From Rhodoferax sp. (GTDB taxonomy: Bacteria > Pseudomonadota > Gammaproteobacteria > Burkholderiales > Burkholderiaceae_C): DNA of 64,000 nt. The stretch covers positions 1 to 64,000 of the forward strand of contig NZ_JAQTWM010000006.1 in NCBI RefSeq assembly GCF_028689305.1, read 5' to 3'. The stretch's first letter is position 1, and each line of letters starts with the position of its first letter. The notes below the pieces were generated by a model. That model did no database searches and was not told the origin of the DNA. It was given only the letters and a program-made list of their open reading frames with translations. The translations under genes and the position numbers were made by a program. Positions 6,580 to 14,968 of the stretch are shown here, piece after piece.

Positions 6580-8145
6580 ATGGAATCAAACGCGGTAGCA
6601 GAAGATGGGGCGGGTCAACCGAAACGGTTCCGTGCGGTGGAGTATGTGCGCATGTCCACGGAGCATCAGCAATATTCGACAGAAAACCAGGCCGACAAAA
6701 TTCGAGAGTACGCAGCCCACCGGAATATCGACATCGTTCGCACCTATGCCGATGCGGGCAAAAGTGGTCTGCGCATTGATGGAAGACAGGCATTGCAGCA
6801 GCTGATCAAGGATGTCGAGTCGGGATCGGCGGACTTCTCCATCATTTTGGTTTACGACGTCAGCCGCTGGGGTCGATTCCAGGATGCCGACGAATCGGCC
6901 TATTACGAATACATCTGCAAGCGGAAAAACATTCACGTTGCTTATGTAGCCGAGCAGTTCGAAAACGACGGCTCTCCGGTGGCCACCATCGTCAAGGGTG
7001 TCAAACGCGCAATGGCTGGTGAGTACAGCCGGGAACTCTCGGCCAAGGTGTTTGCCGGTCAGTGTCGATTGATCGAATTGGGCTTTCGCCAAGGTGGCCC
7101 GGCCGGATTCGGGCTGCGCCGCGTGCTGCTTGATCAATCCGGCTCAGTCAAAGCCGAATTGTCGCGCGGCGAGCACAAAAGCCTGCAAACTGACCGAGTC
7201 ATCCTGATGCCAGGGCCAGATTCTGAAATTCAGGTGGTGAACCAGATTTACCGCTGGTTCACCGATGACGGTCTGACCGAGTCAGAAATTGCGGTTCGTC
7301 TCAATGAAACAGGTGTGCGCACCGATCTTGACAGGAATTGGACACGCTCCACCGTGCGCGAGGTATTGACCAATGAAAAGTACATCGGCAACAACGTCTA
7401 CAACCGCCGCTCATTCAAGCTCAAAAAGCTCCGGGTGGAGAACACGCCCGACATGTGGATCAAAAAGGAAGGCGCATTCGAGTCGGTGGTCGCGCCCGAC
7501 GTGTTTTACATCGCTCAGGGCATTGTCCGGGCCAGGGCATACCGGTTTTCGAATGACGAATTGATTGAGCGCCTGCGGTCACTGTTTCAAAACCGTGGCT
7601 TTCTGTCCGGTCTGATCATCGACGAAACCGAAGGGATGCCATCGACTTCGGCCTACATCCACAGATTCGGCAGCTTGATTCGTGCCTACCAAACAGTCGG
7701 ATTCACGCCGGATCGGGACTACCAGTATCTTGAAGCCAACCAGTTTCTTAGGCGATTGCACCCGCAAATCGTGGCGCAGACAGAAAAAGCCATTGGTGAG
7801 CTGGGAGGCTCCATCGTGCGCGATCCCGCCACTGACCTGCTGCACGTCAATAAAGAGTTCACTGTTTCACTTGTGCTGGCACGCTGCCAAACCCATGACA
7901 ACGGGCGCAATCGGTGGAAAGTTCGGTTCGATACCGGTTTGGCACCTGACATGACGGTGGCCGTGCGGCTCAATCACACCAACCAGGCTCCACTGGATTA
8001 CTACCTCCTGCCCCGCCTGGATTTCGGCCTGCCGCGAATCAGTCTGGCCGATCACAACGCCGTTGAGATCGAGAGCTACCGCTTTGACACCTTGGACTAT
8101 TTCTATGGAATGGCACAGCGCACACGCATCAGGAGAGCGGCATGA
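6580..8145 (+). CDS. Large serine recombinase
   Basis: This 521-residue site-specific recombinase has an N-terminal resolvase domain (about 18-165) starting VEYVRMSTEHQQYSTENQ, with the nucleophile Ser26 and the following arginine-rich core (YDVSRWGRF, GEYSRELS). A recombinase domain follows (GFRQGGPAGFGLRR and the ...TNEKYIGNNVYNR signature at about 265). No cysteine-rich zinc-ribbon of the usual type is seen in the C-terminal part, which may explain the separate zinc-ribbon protein upstream. The C-terminal ~200 residues are atypical and would hold target recognition. Its stop codon overlaps the start of the next gene (ATGA), so the recombinase and the ParB-like proteins are translationally coupled. 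Confidence 0.9.
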   Translation: MESNAVAEDGAGQPKRFRAVEYVRMSTEHQQYSTENQADKIREYAAHRNIDIVRTYADAGKSGLRIDGRQALQQLIKDVESGSADFSIILVYDVSRWGRFQDADESAYYEYICKRKNIHVAYVAEQFENDGSPVATIVKGVKRAMAGEYSRELSAKVFAGQCRLIELGFRQGGPAGFGLRRVLLDQSGSVKAELSRGEHKSLQTDRVILMPGPDSEIQVVNQIYRWFTDDGLTESEIAVRLNETGVRTDLDRNWTRSTVREVLTNEKYIGNNVYNRRSFKLKKLRVENTPDMWIKKEGAFESVVAPDVFYIAQGIVRARAYRFSNDELIERLRSLFQNRGFLSGLIIDETEGMPSTSAYIHRFGSLIRAYQTVGFTPDRDYQYLEANQFLRRLHPQIVAQTEKAIGELGGSIVRDPATDLLHVNKEFTVSLVLARCQTHDNGRNRWKVRFDTGLAPDMTVAVRLNHTNQAPLDYYLLPRLDFGLPRISLADHNAVEIESYRFDTLDYFYGMAQRTRIRRAA

Positions 8146-9038
8146 CCCAGCATCACCCCATGGGCGAACTGCGCATGATCCCTATTGCGCAGATCGAAGT
8201 CCTCAATCCGCGCGAGCGCAACAAGCAAGTCTTCGAGCAGATTGTTGACAACATCAAATCCGTCGGGCTCAAAAAACCAATCACGGTAACAGCGCGTCCT
8301 GGTGAAAACGGTGCCGAAAAATATCTGCTCGTGTGTGGCGAAGGCAGGCTCAAAGCCTTCATGGCGTTGGGCGAGTCCACCATTGCGGCCATGGTGATTG
8401 ATGTCAGTGACGAGGATGCCTTCATCATGAGCATGGTGGAAAACATCGCCCGGCGCAAATCCAGCCCCCTTGAACTGCTTGCAGGTATTCAGCAACTGGT
8501 GGCCAAAGGCTACGACAAGAAAACCATCGCCAAAAAAACCGGCCTGAGTGTTGAGTACGTTCAAGGCATCATGCATTTGATCAAAAATGGCGAGGAGCGC
8601 CTGATGGTGGCTGTTGAAAGCGGCCGTATCCCGCTAAATGCAGCGTTGGCCATTGTTGGCGCAGGTAACAGCAATGAGGCAGTGCAAGCGGCTCTCCAGG
8701 AAGCCTATGAATCCGGCCAGTTGCGCGGCAAACAACTCGAACAAGCACGCCGACTGATCGAAAAGCGACACACGTTTGGCCGCGCCTTGGGACGCGGCAC
8801 CCCACGTGTGGCCGTTGATATCACGGCCTCAAGCCTGGTTCGAACCTACCTCAAAGAGGTTGAGCGCCAAAAGTTGATGGTCAAAAAGGCCGGTGCCGCC
8901 CAACAGCGCCTTCTCTTTGTGATTGGCGCGCTGGGACAACTCCTGGTCAATGAAAACTTCACCAACCTGCTTCGGGCCGAGGGTTTGGACACCTTGCCCA
9001 CCTATCTGGCCGAACGCGTCTGGCTAAAAGGAAACTGA
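8142..9038 (+). CDS. ParB/RepB-like DNA-binding protein 1
   Basis: This 298-residue protein has an N-terminal ParB/sulfiredoxin-like domain: MIPIAQIEVLNPRERNKQVF, then LLVCGEGRLKAFMALG (the GEGRL counterpart of the G.HRR box) and VENIARRKSSPLE. A helix-turn-helix follows (KKTIAKKTGLSVEYVQGIM, about 125-145), then a helical C-terminal region like that of plasmid RepB partition proteins. It overlaps the recombinase stop codon by four bases. No ParA is present, so partitioning is unlikely. Binding of the element's ends or control of recombination is a better guess. Confidence 0.8.
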   Translation: MTQHHPMGELRMIPIAQIEVLNPRERNKQVFEQIVDNIKSVGLKKPITVTARPGENGAEKYLLVCGEGRLKAFMALGESTIAAMVIDVSDEDAFIMSMVENIARRKSSPLELLAGIQQLVAKGYDKKTIAKKTGLSVEYVQGIMHLIKNGEERLMVAVESGRIPLNAALAIVGAGNSNEAVQAALQEAYESGQLRGKQLEQARRLIEKRHTFGRALGRGTPRVAVDITASSLVRTYLKEVERQKLMVKKAGAAQQRLLFVIGALGQLLVNENFTNLLRAEGLDTLPTYLAERVWLKGN

Positions 9039-9039
9039 A

Positions 9040-9921
9040 ATGACTCAACTGACACTGGCTTTTCTTCCAGACCCTCTGTCAATAGCGCTGGATTTGATTC
9101 TGCCTTCACGTAAGGCGTCGACTGGCATTTTGAACAGCCGAAAATTCATGCAGATTCAGTCATCCATTAAGGCTGTGGGGTTGATTGAGCCCCTGACAGT
9201 TGGACCCGCAGACAAAAAAACCGGTCACCGTATCCTGCTCGACGGCCATTTGCGACTGCTGGCACTGCGCACGTTGGGTCTCACCGAGGCTCCCTGCCTG
9301 GAATCCACTGACGATGAGAGCTACACATACAACACCCGAATCAACCGACTGTCTTCCATCCAGGAACACCTGATGCTTCGACGAGCAGTGGAGCGTGGCG
9401 TGACGGCACAACGTTTGGCGGATGCTCTGGACTTGGATATCACCAGCATCACGCGCAAGCTCACACTGCTTGATGGCATCTGCGCGGAAGCAGCGGCCAT
9501 TCTGAAAGATCAGCAGTTTTCAGCGAATCTGGGTTCTGTCTTGCGGAAAATGAAGCCCACCCGGCAGGTGGAGTGCGTTGAATTGATGGTGTCGGCCAAC
9601 AACGTCACCATGGCTTATGCCAACGCGCTGTTTGCGGCCACACCCGCATCACAATTGGTGGACGCAAGCAAGGCCAAAAAAGTCGCTGGTGTGAGTGCCG
9701 CTCAGATGGCCAATATGGAACGCGAAATGGGCAACCTGCAAGATCAGTACAAACTTGCAGAGCAGAATTTCAGCCAGGATGTGTTCCAACTGTTCTTGGC
9801 GCGCACCTTTTTGTCCAAGCTGCTGGCAAATGTCGAAGTTGACCGATACCTCCAACAGCATCATGCAGATATTTTGACGGAGTTCAAATCCATTGTGGAA
9901 GCCGAGTCACTCGACGCATAG
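9040..9921 (+). CDS. ParB/RepB-like DNA-binding protein 2
   Basis: This 293-residue paralogue-like protein starts one base after the previous stop codon and has an AAAGGA ribosome-binding site. The ParB-like fold is visible in FMQIQSSIKAVGLIEPLTVG and RILLDGHLRLLALRTLG. A helix-turn-helix follows (VTAQRLADALDLDITSITRKL, about 118-140). The C-terminal half is helical and contains a coiled-coil-like stretch (MANMEREMGNLQDQYKLAEQ). It shares its domain plan with the preceding protein but little sequence. The pair may act as a heterodimer or recognise two different sites. It is the last gene before the terminator. Confidence 0.78.
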   Translation: MTQLTLAFLPDPLSIALDLILPSRKASTGILNSRKFMQIQSSIKAVGLIEPLTVGPADKKTGHRILLDGHLRLLALRTLGLTEAPCLESTDDESYTYNTRINRLSSIQEHLMLRRAVERGVTAQRLADALDLDITSITRKLTLLDGICAEAAAILKDQQFSANLGSVLRKMKPTRQVECVELMVSANNVTMAYANALFAATPASQLVDASKAKKVAGVSAAQMANMEREMGNLQDQYKLAEQNFSQDVFQLFLARTFLSKLLANVEVDRYLQQHHADILTEFKSIVEAESLDA

Positions 9922-9996
9922 CTTTTGGCAAGTGGTACATTGCTCACGGGTCTAAAGCCCCCCGTTTTACCTCCCTGAACGGGCCCGCAAGGGTTC

Positions 9997-10024
9997 AACC
10001 CAGTCTAAACCACTGGGTTTTTTT
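9997..10024 (+). terminator. Rho-independent terminator after the ParB-like pair
   Basis: AACCCAGT pairs with ACTGGGTT around a 7-nt loop and is followed by a run of T's. It ends the recombinase operon 75 nt after its last stop codon. A second smaller hairpin (CCCGTT/AACGGG) lies just before it at 9961-9983. Confidence 0.85.
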
Positions 10025-10179
10025 ATGCCCATCGACTTGATGTATTACTTGCGTCGAGAAGTTGGGTGCCATAACTTGAAAATAATCATGAAGATCTGGA
10101 TGCAACCAACGGGCTATGGTTTGTGCAGTGCCGAATGGATAATGCAAGCTGCACAATAACAACCATCGCAAGGCAACTC

Positions 10180-11673
10180 TTGTCAGCCGAAACTGTCACA
10201 CTCAACCTGATCGAATCCCACCTCTGGGAATCCGCCAACATCCTGCGCGGGCCAGTGGATGCGGCCGACTTCAAGACCTACATCTTCCCACTGTTGTTCT
10301 TCAAGCGCATCTGCGACGTTTGGGACGAGGAATACCAGGAGATCGTTGACGAAACCGGTGACGAGCAGTTGGCCTGGTTTCCTGAATCGCATCGATTCCA
10401 GATCCCCGAGAACTGTCACTGGAACGACGTTCGCACCAAAGCCACCAATGTCGGTACGGCTCTGCAAGTCGCCATGCGGGAGATCGAAAAGGCTAACCCG
10501 GACTCTCTGTATGGCGTTTTTGGTGATGCCCAGTGGTCTAACAAAGATCGACTTTCTGATCCCCTGCTCAAAGACCTGATTGAGCACTTTTCCAAGCTGT
10601 CGTTCGGCAACCACAACGTCAACTCTGATTTGCTCGGTGATGCCTACGAGTACCTGATCAAGAAATTTGCCGATGCCACCAACAAGAAAGCTGGCGAGTT
10701 TTACACGCCGCGCAGTGTGGTGCGGCTGATGATTGAGATGCTCGACCCGCGTGAGGGCGAAACCATCTACGACCCGGCTTGCGGTACCGGCGGTATGTTG
10801 CTCGCCGCCGTTCAACACGTGAAAGACACCCATGGCGATGTCAAACGGCTGTGGGGCAAGCTCTTCGGCCAGGAGAAAAACCTCACCACCTCGTCCATCG
10901 CGCGGATGAACTTGTTCCTGCATGGCATTGAAGATTTTCAGATCGTGCGCGGCGACACCCTGCGCACACCAGCGTTTTTTGATGGCGACCGCCTGGCCAA
11001 TTTCGACTGCGTTATTGCCAACCCGCCGTTTTCACTGGAAAAGTGGGGTGAAGAACAGTGGGGCAATGACCCGTTCGGCCGCAACTTCGCCGGTGTGCCC
11101 CCGTCTAGCTCCGGCGACTTCGCTTGGGTGCAGCACATGGTCAAGTCGATGGCCGAGGTCAAAGGACGCATGGCCGTCGTGCTGCCTCAGGGCGCACTGT
11201 TTCGCAAAGGTGCGGAAGGCGCGATACGCCAGAAGCTGCTGGAAATGGATTTGGTCGAAGCCGTCATCGGCCTGGCACCCAACCTGTTCTACGGCACCGG
11301 ACTGGCGGCCTGCATATTGGTGCTGCGAAAGAAGAAGTCCGTAAAGCGGCGCAAAAAGATCATGATTGCCGACGCATCTCGTCTGTTCCGGCGTGGCCGT
11401 GCGCAGAACTACCTGGAGCCTGAACAGGCGCTGGAAATTCAGCAGTGGTTCGAAAAATTCGAAGATGTGCCGGATGCCGTGCGCATCGTCAGCCTGGACG
11501 ACGTCAAGTCCGAGGACTGGACGCTCAACATTTCTCGCTATGTGCTTCCTCCGCTGCAGGAAGAAATCCCTCTACTACCTGATGCCATCGCTGCGTTCAA
11601 ATCGGCCCTGATACGCTGCCGCGATGCTGAAAATCACCTCGCTCAGGTTATGACGCAAGGGGAGTGGGTGTAA
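10180..11673 (+). CDS. hsdM: Type I restriction-modification methyltransferase subunit (first HsdM)
   Basis: This N6-adenine methyltransferase subunit of a type I system is about 497 residues long. An N-terminal HsdM_N domain (IESHLWESANILRG...FKTYIFPLLFFKRI) is followed by the catalytic domain with the SAM-binding DPACGTGG (about 198) and the catalytic NPPF (about 280). I prefer the TTG at 10180, which has AAGG six bases upstream and gives an N-terminus aligned with the second HsdM. A GTG at 10123 or an ATG at 10135 would give longer forms. A second, divergent hsdM lies downstream, and only one hsdS and one hsdR are present, so which subunit pairs with which is open. Confidence 0.9.
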   Translation: MSAETVTLNLIESHLWESANILRGPVDAADFKTYIFPLLFFKRICDVWDEEYQEIVDETGDEQLAWFPESHRFQIPENCHWNDVRTKATNVGTALQVAMREIEKANPDSLYGVFGDAQWSNKDRLSDPLLKDLIEHFSKLSFGNHNVNSDLLGDAYEYLIKKFADATNKKAGEFYTPRSVVRLMIEMLDPREGETIYDPACGTGGMLLAAVQHVKDTHGDVKRLWGKLFGQEKNLTTSSIARMNLFLHGIEDFQIVRGDTLRTPAFFDGDRLANFDCVIANPPFSLEKWGEEQWGNDPFGRNFAGVPPSSSGDFAWVQHMVKSMAEVKGRMAVVLPQGALFRKGAEGAIRQKLLEMDLVEAVIGLAPNLFYGTGLAACILVLRKKKSVKRRKKIMIADASRLFRRGRAQNYLEPEQALEIQQWFEKFEDVPDAVRIVSLDDVKSEDWTLNISRYVLPPLQEEIPLLPDAIAAFKSALIRCRDAENHLAQVMTQGEWV

Positions 11674-11675
11674 CC

Positions 11676-12158
11676 ATGTTCTTTGTATCTGACAGCCAAA
11701 AACAGCGACATGATCGAATTCGTGCTTTCCTGACCGACGAAAGCGCAACGATTGCCGTGATCCTCGCTGCAATAGACTTCGAATGGTCCGTCCGACGTGC
11801 AATCTTGGCATTAGGATCCAGTCCCACCAAGCATATCCGCGAGGTGACCTTTGCAGGGTTTCATGGTGGTTATGCCAACTACGCTGACGCATGGAAGCAG
11901 GAAGTCACAGTCTGGCTGAAGCAGTCACTGGCTCAGGCAATACCCCATTGGTCTAGGTTGATCAACAAAAAAGATGGCGCGGTTCGTCTGAGGGGCCAGA
12001 TAGTTCATGGAACCCAAGTCTCGGTCTCTGCGGACTTCGCGAGGCCGCGAGTCGATGACTGGCTGGCTGCTTCAACTACGTTGGAGGCCCTTGCCAATCA
12101 ACACAACACCTCTCTATATAAGCGCATCGTGAGAATAGTGCCAAGGAAGGTGTCTTAA
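11676..12158 (+). CDS. HEPN-motif protein between the two hsdM genes
   Basis: This 160-residue protein starts at the ATG at 11676 (MFFVSDSQKQRHDRIRAFL), with GGGGAG about 11 bases upstream. It is all-helical and carries RLRGQIVHG at about residue 106, which fits the RX4-6H catalytic motif of HEPN ribonucleases and HEPN proteins of toxin and defence systems. Helix 1 contains ESATIAVILAAIDFEWSVRRAIL, typical of the first HEPN helix. The next gene begins directly after its stop codon, so it is part of the RM operon. It may be an RNase effector, a suicide component or a structural partner. The family assignment is by motif only. Confidence 0.6.
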   Translation: MFFVSDSQKQRHDRIRAFLTDESATIAVILAAIDFEWSVRRAILALGSSPTKHIREVTFAGFHGGYANYADAWKQEVTVWLKQSLAQAIPHWSRLINKKDGAVRLRGQIVHGTQVSVSADFARPRVDDWLAASTTLEALANQHNTSLYKRIVRIVPRKVS

Positions 12159-13673
12159 GTGAGCCGAATCACCCAACAAGAACTCGAAAGCTACCTCTGG
12201 GGTGCCGCCGTGCTGCTGCGCGGCCTGATTGACGCTGGCGACTACAAGCAGTTCATTTTTCCGCTGCTGTTCTACAAGCGCGTTGCCGACGTCTGGGAAG
12301 AAGAGTACCAAGCTGCTGTCGCTGACACAGGCGGCGACTTGTCGTATGCCAAGTTTTCAGAAAACCACCGTTTCCAGATTCCGGATGGCGCCCACTGGAA
12401 CGATGTGCGCCAAACCCCGAAAAACGTGGGTGCTGCCATACAACGCGCGATGCGTGCCATTGAATCGGCCAACCCCGACATGCTGGATGGCATCTTTGGC
12501 GATGCGCCTTGGACCAATCGCGAGCGCCTGCCCGACGAAACGCTGAAAAACCTGATCGAGCATTTCTCGACCCAGACGCTTTCCGTCGCCAGCGTGCCCG
12601 AGGATGAACTGGGCAATGCCTACGAATATCTTATTAAGAAGTTTGCCGATGACTCCGGCCACACGGCGGCTGAGTTTTACACCAACCGCACCGTCGTCCA
12701 CCTGATGACGCAACTGCTGAGCCCCCAGCCCGGCGAGTCAATCTACGATCCGACCTGCGGCACCGGTGGCATGCTGATCTCGGCGCTGGACGAAGTCAAA
12801 CGCTCTGGCGGTGAATACCGCACGCTCAAACTCTATGGGCAAGAGCGCAACCTGATCACCTCCAGCATTGCGCGCATGAACCTGTTCCTGCATGGCGTAG
12901 AAGACTTCGCCATCATCCGTGGCGATACGCTGGCTGACCCCCGGCATATTGAAGGCGACCGCCTGCGGCAGTTCGATGTCATCCTGGCTAACCCACCATA
13001 TTCCATCAAGCAGTGGGATCGCGAGGCGTGGACGCAAGACAAATGGGGACGCAACTTCTTCGGCACACCGCCTCAAGGTCGCGCTGACTACGCCTTTCAG
13101 CAACACATTCTGGCCAGCCTGACCGCCAAGGGGCGCTGCGCAGTGCTATGGCCACATGGCGTTTTGTTCCGTAATGAAGAGCAGTCTATGCGCGCCAAAA
13201 TGATTGAGCAAGACTGGGTCGAGGCCGTTATTGGCTTGGGGCCCAACCTGTTCTACAACTCCCCAATGGAGTCATGCGTGGTGGTTTGCAACCGCAAAAA
13301 GCCCGCCAAGCGCAAAGGCAAAGTCATCTTCATTGACGCAGTGAACGAAGTCACACGCGAACGGGCGCAGAGCTTTTTGAAGCTGGAGCACCTGCAGCAC
13401 ATTCTGGACACCTTCAAGTCCTTTTCTGACGCACCCGGTTTTGCCAAGGTGGCGACGCTGGCCGAGATCACTGCCAACACTGGCAATCTGTCGATTCCGA
13501 TGTACGTCAAACGCCTAGCAGCCGTTGCCAGCCTGGACAGCAACGGGCAACCGGCTTCATTGCAATCGTCTTGGGCGCAATGGCAAACCGAAGGCCGGTT
13601 GTTCTGGCTGCAAATGGATGCGCTGGATGAAACGCTGGGCGGTTTGGTTGCGGAGGAAGGCGAACATGATTGA
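12159..13673 (+). CDS. hsdM: Type I restriction-modification methyltransferase subunit (second HsdM)
   Basis: This 504-residue protein starts at a GTG immediately after the HEPN gene. It has the HsdM_N domain (ELESYLWGAAVLLRG...FIFPLLFYKRV), SAM motif DPTCGTGG (about 196) and catalytic NPPY (about 277). It shares the overall plan of the first HsdM, but differs in the catalytic tetrapeptide (NPPY against NPPF) and in the C-terminal region. It lies directly upstream of hsdS and hsdR, so it is the more likely partner of that pair. Confidence 0.92.
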   Translation: MSRITQQELESYLWGAAVLLRGLIDAGDYKQFIFPLLFYKRVADVWEEEYQAAVADTGGDLSYAKFSENHRFQIPDGAHWNDVRQTPKNVGAAIQRAMRAIESANPDMLDGIFGDAPWTNRERLPDETLKNLIEHFSTQTLSVASVPEDELGNAYEYLIKKFADDSGHTAAEFYTNRTVVHLMTQLLSPQPGESIYDPTCGTGGMLISALDEVKRSGGEYRTLKLYGQERNLITSSIARMNLFLHGVEDFAIIRGDTLADPRHIEGDRLRQFDVILANPPYSIKQWDREAWTQDKWGRNFFGTPPQGRADYAFQQHILASLTAKGRCAVLWPHGVLFRNEEQSMRAKMIEQDWVEAVIGLGPNLFYNSPMESCVVVCNRKKPAKRKGKVIFIDAVNEVTRERAQSFLKLEHLQHILDTFKSFSDAPGFAKVATLAEITANTGNLSIPMYVKRLAAVASLDSNGQPASLQSSWAQWQTEGRLFWLQMDALDETLGGLVAEEGEHD

Positions 13674-13697
13674 AAGCAATCAACCATCAAAGCTTGC

Positions 13698-13756
13698 AAT
13701 TGCTACAAATTCAATAGCTGTTTGCGGAAATAGCACGAGGGCAAGAGGCCAGTTTT
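13698..13756 (+). repeat. Dispersed short repeat, copy 2 (before hsdS)
   Basis: This segment (CAATAGCTGTTTGCG ... GGGCAAGAGGCCAGTTTT) matches the framework of the copy inside dapF at 2764-2814, on the same strand. It fills the gap between hsdM2 and hsdS. Its AGAGG lies eight bases before the hsdS ATG, so the repeat appears to supply the ribosome-binding site. Confidence 0.55.
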
Positions 13757-14968
13757 ATGCATAAAACTAAGAATGCAGAGAGCCTCAAGCTTGACTGGTG
13801 TCGCGTGAAGTTTGGCGATGTGGTGCGACAGAGCAAAGAAAAGGCGGACCCGGAATCGTCTGGGTTGGAGCGATACATTGCTGGCGATCACATGGATACA
13901 GATGACTTGCGCCTACGTCGTTGGGGTGAAATCGGCACTGGCTATTTGGGTCCAGCCTTTCACATGCATTTCAGGCCAGGCCAGGTGCTCTACGGGTCGC
14001 GCCGAACATACCTACGAAAAGTTGCAGTAGCAGACTTTGAAGGAATATGCGCCAACACAACATTTGTGCTTGAACCCAAAGACCGGAACGTACTGCTAGC
14101 TGAGTATCTCCCCTTCCTGATGCAGACGGATGCTTTCAATGCGTTCTCTGTAAAGAACTCAAAAGGCTCGGTTAACCCGTATATCAACTTTTCGGATCTA
14201 GCGAGATTCGAGTTCATGCTGCCTCCAATCGCTGAGCAATATCGTCTGATCGAACTTCTCAGGTCTCTGGAAGATAGTCTTGAGGCACTTACCGAAGCCT
14301 ATAACGCAACGTTGCTGCTAGAACAATCTCGTATTGAGGAAGCATTGGATTCAGTGCCCACCGCGCGATTGATGACCGTTGAGCAAATTGTGTCCAAAGG
14401 GCCAAAAAATGGAGTTTCGCCAAAAGCTAATGCTAGTTCGAGTGGATATCCAACTCTTAGCATCAGCGCGGTCCGAGACGGTCGAATTGTCACCGAGGGC
14501 AATATCAAATATGCAGAGATAACAAGTTCAGAAGCATTGGCTTTTGCGCTCCATCCCAACGACGTACTAGTTGTTCGTGGAAATGGCAACAAACGCCTCA
14601 CAGGGAAATGTGGTCTGGTTGATGTTGTCCCCAGGGGATGTTTCTATCCAGACTTACTGATTTGTCTGAAATTTGATAATGAAATCATTCGGCCCGAGTT
14701 TGCAGTGCTCCAATGGAACTGTCAGAGCACGCACAACCGGTTGATTTCTCGCGCAAAGTCCACCAATGGCATTTGGAAGATAAACGGTTCAGATATTCGC
14801 CAGCACTCGCTGAAGATTCCCACCATTGAGGAACAAGATGCGTTGCTGTTGGAGATGAGGTCCATCCGATCTGCTCGTCAAGAAGTTGGGAATCGCAAGG
14901 CCGCCACCCTGAGAATAAAAACTCATGCGCTAGCACATATCGAGCAAAGGGCAAGCAATGGGATTTAA
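13757..14968 (+). CDS. hsdS: Type I restriction-modification specificity subunit HsdS
   Basis: This 403-residue protein determines the DNA target of the type I complex. It has two target-recognition domains: the first at about 10-165, ending in KGSVNPYINFSDLARFEFMLPP, and the second at about 205-375, ending in WKINGSDIRQHSLKIPTIEEQ. Each is followed by a conserved helical region (YRLIELLRSLEDSLEALTEAYN; ALLLEMRSIRSARQEVG). The gene overlaps hsdR by 11 nt. The codon use and a rather lower GC content than the flanking hsdM and hsdR suggest separate origin, which is usual for specificity genes. Confidence 0.9.
   Translation: MHKTKNAESLKLDWCRVKFGDVVRQSKEKADPESSGLERYIAGDHMDTDDLRLRRWGEIGTGYLGPAFHMHFRPGQVLYGSRRTYLRKVAVADFEGICANTTFVLEPKDRNVLLAEYLPFLMQTDAFNAFSVKNSKGSVNPYINFSDLARFEFMLPPIAEQYRLIELLRSLEDSLEALTEAYNATLLLEQSRIEEALDSVPTARLMTVEQIVSKGPKNGVSPKANASSSGYPTLSISAVRDGRIVTEGNIKYAEITSSEALAFALHPNDVLVVRGNGNKRLTGKCGLVDVVPRGCFYPDLLICLKFDNEIIRPEFAVLQWNCQSTHNRLISRAKSTNGIWKINGSDIRQHSLKIPTIEEQDALLLEMRSIRSARQEVGNRKAATLRIKTHALAHIEQRASNGI

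Larger units (their letters stand above)
5813..10024 (+). mobile_element. Candidate serine-recombinase mobile module
   Basis: Four co-oriented genes (zinc-ribbon protein, large serine recombinase, two ParB/RepB-like proteins) are closed by a terminator at 9997-10024 and inserted between two unrelated operons. The last three genes overlap or abut. I could not find a direct repeat or attachment core at the ends, so the borders are only the intergenic limits. Confidence 0.4.

Noticed and set aside
8142..9921. Plasmid partition (ParAB) system
   Set aside because: Two ParB-like proteins occur with no ParA ATPase or centromere-like repeats nearby, and they are coupled to a serine recombinase.
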